Positions 1 to 6,048 of a DNA stretch of 10,143 nt are shown here, piece by piece (the first letter of the stretch is position 1; the number at the start of each line of letters is the position of its first letter). Below the pieces are notes generated by a model. It was not told the DNA's origin, searched no databases, and saw only the letters and a list, made by a program, of their open reading frames with translations. This stretch comes from an uncultured Coriobacteriaceae bacterium (GTDB lineage Bacteria; Actinomycetota; Coriobacteriia; Coriobacteriales; Eggerthellaceae), in the NCBI GenBank assembly GCA_900550055.1, contig URQU01000060.1, forward strand, positions 1-10,143. Reading direction: 5' to 3'. A program made the position numbers and the translations under genes.

Positions 1-556
1 CATGCCTCAAAAGAAAAACCCCGATTTCGCCGAGCTGATCCGCGGCAAAACCGGTCGAGTGGTCGGCAATCTGGTTTCTCTGCTGGTAACCATGAAGGCG
101 CTGCCCCTTGCTTACAATAAGGACCTTCAGGAAGATAAATATGGGGCAATCGATTCGGCGAAAACGCTGGAAGATTGCCTGCAATGCGCCGCAGGCATGA
201 TAGAGACCATGCGCATAAAGCCGGAGAACATGCTCAAACAGGCGAAACTCGGTCATTTGGCGGCAACGGATGTGGCCGACTACCTGGCGAAGAAGGGGCT
301 CCCGTTTCGTCGCGCGCACGAGGTGGTAGGGCATTTGGTGCTGCTGTGCGAGCAGCGCGGCTGCAATCTTGATGACCTGTCGTTCGACGATTTCAAGGCG
401 GCAAGCCCGCTGTTCGAAGAGGATATCGTCAAGGCGCTCGATCTCTCCAGTATTGTGGCGGCCAGAACCACGGAGGGAGGAACGGGCCAGGTGGTCGTTG
501 CGCAGCAGATGGAGATGGCTAAAGCGGCACTTGCCGCGGACGAGTCTTCGCTATAG
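1..556 (+). CDS. argH: Argininosuccinate lyase, C-terminal part (5' end outside the window)
   Basis: Argininosuccinate lyase splits argininosuccinate into arginine and fumarate, the last step of arginine biosynthesis; it is a cytosolic homotetramer. The visible 184 residues begin inside the fumarase/aspartase superfamily signature (MPQKKNPD, normally preceded by GSS), so the catalytic serine lies just left of the window. Other family landmarks follow: ELIRGKTGRV, LPLAYNKDLQEDKYG, the helix ATDVADYLAKKGLPFRRAHEVVG and the C-terminal stretch ending near VVVAQQMEMAKAAL. The spacing matches the last 40% of a normal enzyme of about 460 residues, with no frameshift. The in-frame ATG at base 2 is internal, not the true start. 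The gene ends in TAG and is followed 21 nt later by a strong terminator, so it does not read into the PBP gene. Identity is near certain. Confidence 0.97.
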   Translation, partial: MPQKKNPDFAELIRGKTGRVVGNLVSLLVTMKALPLAYNKDLQEDKYGAIDSAKTLEDCLQCAAGMIETMRIKPENMLKQAKLGHLAATDVADYLAKKGLPFRRAHEVVGHLVLLCEQRGCNLDDLSFDDFKAASPLFEEDIVKALDLSSIVAARTTEGGTGQVVVAQQMEMAKAALAADESSL

Positions 557-577
557 GCATTGCGTTTCGAAAAGTAA

Positions 578-629
578 AAGGGCGGTCAGGGGATGGGCGG
601 TCGGTTCCCTGACCGCCCTTGACTTTTTT
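578..629 (+). terminator. Intrinsic terminator of argH
   Basis: A perfect 14-bp inverted repeat (578-591 with 607-620, core GGGCGGTCAGGG) has a 15-nt loop and is followed by a run of six T at 624-629. This is a textbook rho-independent terminator just after the argH stop codon. It isolates argH from the downstream PBP gene, which has its own promoter. Confidence 0.93.
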
Positions 630-669
630 GCTACGAACTTGTGTGCTTTGGAAACCCCATTTCCGCCGA

Positions 670-678
670 TGGTACAAT
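670..678 (+). promoter_or_regulatory. Extended -10 promoter of PBP-A
   Basis: TGGTACAAT at 670-678 is an extended -10 element (TGN plus TACAAT, 5/6 to TATAAT). A weak TTGGAA at 648-653 could be a -35 at a long 19-bp spacing. The expected start of transcription is near 685, giving a leader of about 19 nt before the GTG at 704. It sits just after the argH terminator, where a new transcription unit is expected. Called by eye. Confidence 0.6.
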
Positions 679-703
679 TACCGAAGTTTCTTGGAGGTGG
701 TTC

Positions 704-2995
704 GTGGCTTCTCGATCGATAAAAAACAGGCCCAGCATTAAGAAAAAGCATCCTTTTGTCGGCCTGCTAGCATTTCTCAGCATTATTGCGGCAATTTGCG
801 TGGCCGGTTGCATAGGAATCGTCGTTTTGGGTAATTCCTGGATCGGCGACCTGAAAACCTATGATGTCTCGGAGGTATCCGAGCTGAATTCGTCTGCGCC
901 GACTACGGTGCTCGCATCCGATGAAACAACGCAGCTTGCGCGCTTCCAGGTTGAGAACCGCGAGCCGGTAGAGCTAAGCGGTATCAGCAAGTATGTGATG
1001 CAGGGCACGGTGGCAACGGAGGACGAGCGATTCTACGATCATGGCGGCTTCGACCTGGTCGGCATTGCCCGAGCCGCATTGGTCACGCTTACCGGATCGG
1101 GCCGCGAGGGCGCCTCGACCATTACGCAGCAGTTCGTACGCAATACGGTGCTTGCTGACGAGATGAACGACATTTCGCTCAAGCGCAAGGTCCGCGAGAT
1201 GTACCTGTCCGTCAAAATCGAGGAGATGTACTCGAAAAACGATATCCTGCTCATGTACCTGAACACGGTCAATTACGGTTCTGGCGCATACGGAATCCAG
1301 GCGGCTTCGCAGCGATATTTCTCCAAAGACGCAACCGATTTGACGCTGGTGGAGGCGGCAACGCTCGTCGGCATCCCCCAATCGCCTACGTATAACAATC
1401 CTATCGATTATCCGGATAATTGCTATGCTCGTCGAAACCTGGTTCTCGATCGCATGCTGACGAACGGCTACATCACCCAGGAAGAGCATGATTCCGCAAA
1501 AGCCCAGGAGCTTGTGCTCAATCCTTCCGTTCCTTCTATGGATGGCATCGAGAAGTACCCTTACTTCACGAGCTACGTCAAAAACGTGCTGTCTGACGAG
1601 TATTCCCAGCTCGATGTGTTCAAGGGCGGATTGACCGTCGTCACCACGCTGGACGTCGATACCCAAGAGGCTGCAGAAGACGCAATCAGCTCGAAGGAAG
1701 AGGGCCTGAGCGATGCGATCAGCGGCTCGCTTGTGGCAATCGATCCTTCCACGGGCTTCATCCGCGCATTGGTCGGCGGCAAGGATTGGGATACGCAAAA
1801 GACCAACTTGGCAACCGGCGAAGGAACCAACGGTGGTCGTCCTTGCGGTTCGTCCTTCAAGACGTTCACGTTGATCGCGGCGTTGGAAGAGGGCATCGAT
1901 CCGCAAACCATGGTAGATTGTTCGTCGCCTTCGGTGATTCCTGATACCGGATACGATAGCTCCAATCCGTTGCAGAACATCAATAACATCAACTATGGAA
2001 CCCGCAGCATCGCGCGTGCCTTCGCCGTGTCGTCCAACACCGGTTTCGTGCGTCTGCAAATGGCTTTGGGAACCCAAAAGGTCATTGATGCGGCGAAGAA
2101 GATGGGTATCACCTCCACGCTCAATGCGAACCCGTCGCTGACGCTCGGCCAGTCCAACGTCACCATGCTCGACATGGCGGATGCGTATGCCTGCATTGCC
2201 AACGGCGGCACGAAATATGATGCGCAGCCCATCCTTAAGATCTACGACAAGAACAACAACCTTATCGTAGACAATAGCCATCCTTCGGGAACGCAGGTCA
2301 TTTCCGCTGAAGTCGCCCATGCGGCAACCGAGGTTATGAAGGGCGTCGTGAATACCTCCGAAGGTACCGGTACGCTGGCTAAGCTCGATAACGGCCAAGA
2401 GGTGGCGGCGAAGACGGGCACCTCCAGCGAGTATCACGACATCACGTTCTGCGGAATCACGCCGCAGCTGTCCGTTGCGATCTGGTTCGGCGACCCGTCG
2501 AATCAGGAAACCATACCCACCGACGTCAGTGCTGCAGATGTGTTCAAGAAGTTTATGACGGCGGTGCTGTACGGGAAATCGACGGAAACGTTCCCTCAGG
2601 CGGCGAACCCCACATACAAGGCATTTTCGAATGCCACATACCATGTTGGGACAACGTCCTCCAGCTCGTCTTCGAACAGCACGAATTCCTCTGGAAGCTC
2701 GACGAGCAATCAGGACGGCAGCACCACTGGTTCGAGCAATAGCCAGTACGGCACCGTGAACAACAACGGTAACTCCTATGGTACAGGCATCGGCAGCGCA
2801 AGCGGAAACGCTTCAAGCGGCACGGAGTCCGGCGGCGGCGCCGGAACCGGCGGCGGCGCCGGAACCGGTGGCGACACGACGACTGGCGGCGGTACCGGGG
2901 CAGCAACCGGTGGTGCGACTGGCGGCAACGCCACGAGCGGAGGGGGCGCGGCTTCCGGAGGATCAGCTGCCGGTGGTGGCGCGACAACCCAGTAA
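704..2995 (+). CDS. Bifunctional class A penicillin-binding protein with Gly/Ser-rich tail (PBP-A)
   Basis: Membrane-anchored peptidoglycan synthase of 763 residues that polymerises lipid II (GT51 domain) and cross-links stem peptides (transpeptidase domain) outside the membrane. Landmarks: basic N-terminus, one membrane helix at about 19-43, GT51 at about 75-260 with likely catalytic E106 (TEDERF), GASTITQQ at 136-143, RKVRE at 161-165 and YLNTVNYG at 185-192. The transpeptidase has SSFK (nucleophile S383), SSN at 443-445 and KTG at 570-572, so both activities look intact. From about residue 651 the protein becomes a roughly 110-residue Ser/Thr/Asn then Gly/Ala/Thr tail. The GTG at 704 is chosen over an in-frame GTG at 641 because GGAGG lies 6 nt before it (693-697) and the promoter -10 at 673-678 lies between the two. 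The lipoprotein gene follows after 35 nt, probably in the same transcript. Family certain; which paralogue (ponA/mrcA-like) is not. Confidence 0.95.
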   Translation: MASRSIKNRPSIKKKHPFVGLLAFLSIIAAICVAGCIGIVVLGNSWIGDLKTYDVSEVSELNSSAPTTVLASDETTQLARFQVENREPVELSGISKYVMQGTVATEDERFYDHGGFDLVGIARAALVTLTGSGREGASTITQQFVRNTVLADEMNDISLKRKVREMYLSVKIEEMYSKNDILLMYLNTVNYGSGAYGIQAASQRYFSKDATDLTLVEAATLVGIPQSPTYNNPIDYPDNCYARRNLVLDRMLTNGYITQEEHDSAKAQELVLNPSVPSMDGIEKYPYFTSYVKNVLSDEYSQLDVFKGGLTVVTTLDVDTQEAAEDAISSKEEGLSDAISGSLVAIDPSTGFIRALVGGKDWDTQKTNLATGEGTNGGRPCGSSFKTFTLIAALEEGIDPQTMVDCSSPSVIPDTGYDSSNPLQNINNINYGTRSIARAFAVSSNTGFVRLQMALGTQKVIDAAKKMGITSTLNANPSLTLGQSNVTMLDMADAYACIANGGTKYDAQPILKIYDKNNNLIVDNSHPSGTQVISAEVAHAATEVMKGVVNTSEGTGTLAKLDNGQEVAAKTGTSSEYHDITFCGITPQLSVAIWFGDPSNQETIPTDVSAADVFKKFMTAVLYGKSTETFPQAANPTYKAFSNATYHVGTTSSSSSSNSTNSSGSSTSNQDGSTTGSSNSQYGTVNNNGNSYGTGIGSASGNASSGTESGGGAGTGGGAGTGGDTTTGGGTGAATGGATGGNATSGGGAASGGSAAGGGATTQ
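2831..2866 (+). repeat. 18-bp perfect tandem repeat (two copies) in the PBP-A tail
   Basis: GGCGGCGGCGCCGGAACC occurs twice head to tail (2831-2848, 2849-2866), in frame and encoding GGGAGT twice. Degenerate Gly/Thr-rich coding continues to about 2985. The unit length is a multiple of three, so copy-number change by slippage would alter tail length without breaking the frame. Confidence 0.9.
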
Positions 2996-3030
2996 TATTT
3001 GGTTTAGCAACAGGTAGAACAGGACCGAAA

Positions 3031-3540
3031 ATGGCTCATACGATGGTAAAACTGACGGCAACGGTTTGCGCAGCGGCGTTGAGCGTTGCCGTGTTGGGGG
3101 GCTGCACCTCTCAGCAGCAAACCTCGGCGGCTTCGCAGGCGCAGTCGGACAACCGCGCCTATATGACGCAAGTCAATCAAACCATGGAAACGCTGCATAC
3201 CCGTTTGGATGGTTTTTCGGATGCCGTATCTCGCGGCGATGTGGTCACGATGCGCACGCAGGCGGATAATGCCTTCAAGGCCCTTGATGAATTCGAGGGT
3301 CAGGAAGCGCCTGATGCTCTCAAAGATGTGAAGCAGTGCTACGTCGATGGCAGCCAGCAGTTGGAGAACGCCTTGAACGCCTACATCCAGCTGTATACGG
3401 AAATCGACAGCGCGACGGATGCTCAGCCCTTCGATTGGTCTACATACGACCAGCGTCTTGCCGATATCCAGTCCGCTTACAACAGCGGCATCGAGAAGCT
3501 GCAAGAGGGCGATAAGATCGCTGCCGATTTGCCGCAATAA
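3031..3540 (+). CDS. Small predicted lipoprotein of unknown family
   Basis: A 169-residue exported protein whose family I do not recognise. The N-terminus is a lipoprotein signal: short basic start (K7), hydrophobic stretch about 9-22 and lipobox L22-G23-G24-C25, so C25 should be lipidated and the mature 145 residues held on the outer face of the membrane. After a Gln/Ser/Ala-rich linker (26-40) the rest reads as mostly amphipathic helix, acidic and Gln-rich, with no membrane segment and one further cysteine in the sequence KQCYVDG. No catalytic motif is visible. The ATG at 3031 is preferred: AGGA at 3021-3024 is 6 nt upstream, while the next in-frame ATG (3043) has no nearby site. It lies 35 nt after PBP-A with no evident promoter between, suggesting co-transcription and perhaps an envelope role, which is inference only. 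Confidence 0.85.
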   Translation: MAHTMVKLTATVCAAALSVAVLGGCTSQQQTSAASQAQSDNRAYMTQVNQTMETLHTRLDGFSDAVSRGDVVTMRTQADNAFKALDEFEGQEAPDALKDVKQCYVDGSQQLENALNAYIQLYTEIDSATDAQPFDWSTYDQRLADIQSAYNSGIEKLQEGDKIAADLPQ

Positions 3541-3598
3541 GGCCTTCTCAGGGAAAGAGCCCTCGTCGGTTCGCAAAGGCATATGGCGAGTTACATGA

Positions 3599-3647
3599 AA
3601 ACCAAAACCAGCCCCGCGAGATGGTATCGCGGGGCTGGTTTTGGTTT
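3599..3647. terminator. Bidirectional terminator between convergent genes
   Basis: A perfect 21-bp inverted repeat (3599-3619 with 3627-3647) encloses a 7-nt loop. The GC-rich core (AGCCCCGCGA) sits next to the loop and the outer part is A/T-rich (AAACCAAAACC on one side, GGTTTTGGTTT on the other), so it can act from both strands. It lies 58 nt after the lipoprotein stop and 60 nt after the PBP-B stop, as expected for a shared terminator of converging transcripts. Confidence 0.9.
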
Positions 3648-3707
3648 GGCGGTTGTGGCATCGGCGGTCCGTTCCGAACCTTGCGCTGAGAGCGTCGAAT
3701 CGACTTG

Positions 3708-5936
3708 CTAGTTGGTTTTCGGCCCGGTAGACAGCACCACCACCACCATGCCATCGTTGGCAATATATTGTCTGATCACGCTGTCTTTCGGTACGGTGCT
3801 CGAGTATTCCGTCACCGAGCCGGCCTTCCAATCTTTCAGCAGCTCTTTTGCCTCTGCAAGCGTTTTGCCCGTAGCATCTGGCGGCGTTTTCGCGCCTGCG
3901 GTGCCGCCAGCTTGCGATGCGGTGGCGGTTTGCGAGCCTGAGGTTATCGCCGTAGGCGTTTGCTTGTCGGTTGATTTCTCATCTTCGGCGCCAAGAGCCG
4001 CTTTCTGCTTTTCGTTGAAGGCATTGTTGTAGCTAGGGGCCTTGGTCTCGGGGAATTGCTCGACTGCCTTGCCTGCGCACGCGCGATCCATGAAGTCCTT
4101 CCACAAGGCGTTGCAGTTCAGCTGCGTGTCGGTAGCTATGCTACCGGCGGGATTGCCGATCCAGGTGGCTACGGAAAGCGACGGAGTGTATCCAACCAGC
4201 CAATGATCGGCGAAATCGGTCGAAGTGCCTGTTTTGCCTGCGACAGGCTGGTTACTGTCAAGTTTCGCGGTTTGCGCCGTGCCGTCAGATGCTTCGAAGA
4301 CCTGTCGAAGCACGCTGGTGGTTGCGCCGGCAACTTCTTCGCTTAGCACGCGCTTCGAGGTGTCGGCGGCCTCGTAGATGATGTTGCCGTCTTTGTCTTC
4401 GATCTCAGTGATCACAACCGGGTTACGCTTGGTGCCGCCGCTTGCAAGCGTTGCGTAGGCGCTGGCCATATCGAGCGGCGTGACGCTGGCAACGCCTAGC
4501 GTCGTGGTGTACACCGTGCTCATCGGCGATTCGACGCCCAGGCGTTCGGCCATCTCCGTTGTCGCCGCTTGCCCGATTTTCTCGGACAGGCGCAGGTATC
4601 CCGTATTCGCCGAAACGGCGGTGGCGCTTTGGATGGTGCGCACCCCGTAATCGATGTTGTCGAAATTCTCGAACGTCTGCTCCCTGCCGTCGATCTCCTT
4701 GGTCATAGGAGAGGAGCAGTCGATGCGCGTTTGAGGTGAGATCCCCTTTTCTATAGCTGCCGCAAGCGTGAACGCCTTGAACGTCGATCCTGCTTGACGG
4801 CCTCCGCCGCCCGTTCCTGTGGCGATGTTCACCTGGCTGATATCGTAGTCGCCGCCGCCGACCATGGCTTCAACATAGCCCGTTGCGGGGTCGATGGCAA
4901 CCAGGGATGCGTCGAGATCTCCGCTCATGCGGGCTCGCTGCGCGGCACATGCCGCTTCCGCGTCGTCTTGCAAGGAGGGGTTCAAGGTGGTGCGGATGGT
5001 CAGACCGCCTTCGAACAGGCTGGCATACGAGCATCCAAAGGGATTGTTCTCTTCCATAAGAAGGTTGCGCACGTAGCTGGTGAAATACGGGTATGCGTAA
5101 ATGCCGTCCTCTGGAACCTCCGGAGCGGGGTCAAGGTTCAACGGCTCAGCTTGCGCGGCCTCGCACTGCTCCTGGGTGATATCGCCAGCGGATAACATGC
5201 GCTCAAGGACAAGGTTGCGGCGTTCCAGCGCTGCGTCGGGATACGTTTTCGGATTCAGGAACGTCGGCGACTGTGGGATGCCGGCCAAGGTGGCGGCTTG
5301 CGCAAGGCTCAAATCAACAGCGTCGGTTTGGAAATAGTTTTGCGCTGCTGCCTGTATGCCGTAGCAGCCATCGCCGTAGTTCACGGTATTCAGGTACATC
5401 ATAAGCAGCTCGTCTTTGCTGTACTGCTTCTCAAGATCCATGGCCAGCTGCGCTTCGCGCACCTTGCGTTCGATCGATATTTCGTTTGCTTCTTGCGTGA
5501 GCACCGTGTTGCGCACAAGCTGCTGCGTGATGGTGGACGCGCCTTCCAGGCTGCCTCCGGCAAGGTTGTTGACGAACGCACGCGCAATACCCGGAAGGTC
5601 AACTCCTCCATGTTGATAGAAGCGCACGTCCTCGGTGTCCACCGTTGCTTGCTTAACCAAGTCGCTGACCTGGTTTGATTCAACGGGGTCGCGTTTTTCC
5701 AGCTGAAATTCCGCCAACACCGTGGAACCGTCGGCGGCATACATCACCGATTCCCGCGCATGGTTGGTGAAGTCGGTGTCCTCGATGGGCGGAAGATCGT
5801 CGCACCAGCTGTCCATTACCCTCAAGGCGCCCTTAGCGCCCCAGTAACCCGTGAAGCACAGGCATGCAACGGTAACCAGCAAAAGCCAGGCAACGCCATG
5901 GGTGCGCATTTCGCGCTGTTTTCGTCTGAGTTTCAT
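3708..5936 (-). CDS. Bifunctional class A penicillin-binding protein with C-terminal PASTA repeat (PBP-B)
   Basis: A second membrane-anchored GT51/transpeptidase peptidoglycan synthase, 742 residues, paralogous to PBP-A. Landmarks: basic N-terminus (KLRRKQREMR), membrane helix about 14-33, GT51 with likely catalytic E102 (TEDVRF), GASTITQQ at 132-139, RKVRE at 157-161 and YLNTVNYG at 181-188. The transpeptidase has STFK (nucleophile S384), SAN at 442-444 and KTG at 568-570. A Ser/Thr/Ala linker (about 650-682) leads to one PASTA-like repeat at about 683-738 (PDATGKTLAEAKELL ... VVVVLSTGP), a fold that in related PBPs and Ser/Thr kinases is linked to wall binding. Key residues of both domains are present. 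The ATG at 5936 is the only start that keeps the full cytoplasmic segment and helix without relying on internal codons; it has no Shine-Dalgarno, and TATAAT lies only 6 nt upstream, suggesting a leaderless message. Confidence 0.95.
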   Translation of the reverse strand: MKLRRKQREMRTHGVAWLLLVTVACLCFTGYWGAKGALRVMDSWCDDLPPIEDTDFTNHARESVMYAADGSTVLAEFQLEKRDPVESNQVSDLVKQATVDTEDVRFYQHGGVDLPGIARAFVNNLAGGSLEGASTITQQLVRNTVLTQEANEISIERKVREAQLAMDLEKQYSKDELLMMYLNTVNYGDGCYGIQAAAQNYFQTDAVDLSLAQAATLAGIPQSPTFLNPKTYPDAALERRNLVLERMLSAGDITQEQCEAAQAEPLNLDPAPEVPEDGIYAYPYFTSYVRNLLMEENNPFGCSYASLFEGGLTIRTTLNPSLQDDAEAACAAQRARMSGDLDASLVAIDPATGYVEAMVGGGDYDISQVNIATGTGGGGRQAGSTFKAFTLAAAIEKGISPQTRIDCSSPMTKEIDGREQTFENFDNIDYGVRTIQSATAVSANTGYLRLSEKIGQAATTEMAERLGVESPMSTVYTTTLGVASVTPLDMASAYATLASGGTKRNPVVITEIEDKDGNIIYEAADTSKRVLSEEVAGATTSVLRQVFEASDGTAQTAKLDSNQPVAGKTGTSTDFADHWLVGYTPSLSVATWIGNPAGSIATDTQLNCNALWKDFMDRACAGKAVEQFPETKAPSYNNAFNEKQKAALGAEDEKSTDKQTPTAITSGSQTATASQAGGTAGAKTPPDATGKTLAEAKELLKDWKAGSVTEYSSTVPKDSVIRQYIANDGMVVVVLSTGPKTN

Positions 5937-5942
5937 TGTTCG

Positions 5943-5948
5943 ATTATA
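5943..5948 (-). promoter_or_regulatory. Consensus -10 element for PBP-B, leaderless arrangement
   Basis: On the minus strand TATAAT is followed by CGAACA and then the ATG start codon, so transcription would begin at or within a base of the A of ATG. No convincing -35 is visible at 16-18 bp, and no Shine-Dalgarno lies before the ATG. The -10-to-ATG spacing is the pattern known for leaderless actinobacterial genes. Inferred by eye. Confidence 0.55.
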
Positions 5949-5950
5949 CT
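5945..5950 (+). promoter_or_regulatory. Possible -10 element for the U32 gene, overlapping the PBP-B -10
   Basis: TATACT (5/6 to consensus) on the plus strand overlaps the minus-strand TATAAT by four bases in the sequence ATTATACT. It would start transcription near 5957 and give a leader of about 90 nt to the U32 gene. No clear -35 is seen, and no better plus-strand -10 was found between 5951 and 6048. Tentative. Confidence 0.3.
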
Positions 5951-6048
5951 ACCGTGGCTTTTTTCTTATGCTGTTGCAACTGGATTTTACGAGGCGGCTT
6001 CTGCTGCGCGAAGCCTACAGCCGTTTTTACTCAATGGGGGTTGAATAA

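Noticed and set aside
641..703. An upstream in-frame GTG that would add 21 residues to PBP-A
   Set aside because: The extra residues are not PBP-like, there is no ribosome binding site before 641, and the likely -10 element (673-678) lies downstream of it.
974..2644. A 556-codon minus-strand open frame inside PBP-A
   Set aside because: It lies wholly opposite conserved GT51 and transpeptidase motifs and is Arg/His/Ile-rich with no family resemblance; a codon-bias shadow.
2831..2866. The tandem repeats as a mobile element or CRISPR-like array
   Set aside because: Only two adjacent copies, in frame within a coding tail, with no spacers; a protein repeat, not an array.
2553..2987. Arg-rich minus-strand frame opposite the PBP-A tail
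   Set aside because: Its composition simply mirrors the Gly/Ser-rich coding strand; no start signal or domain.
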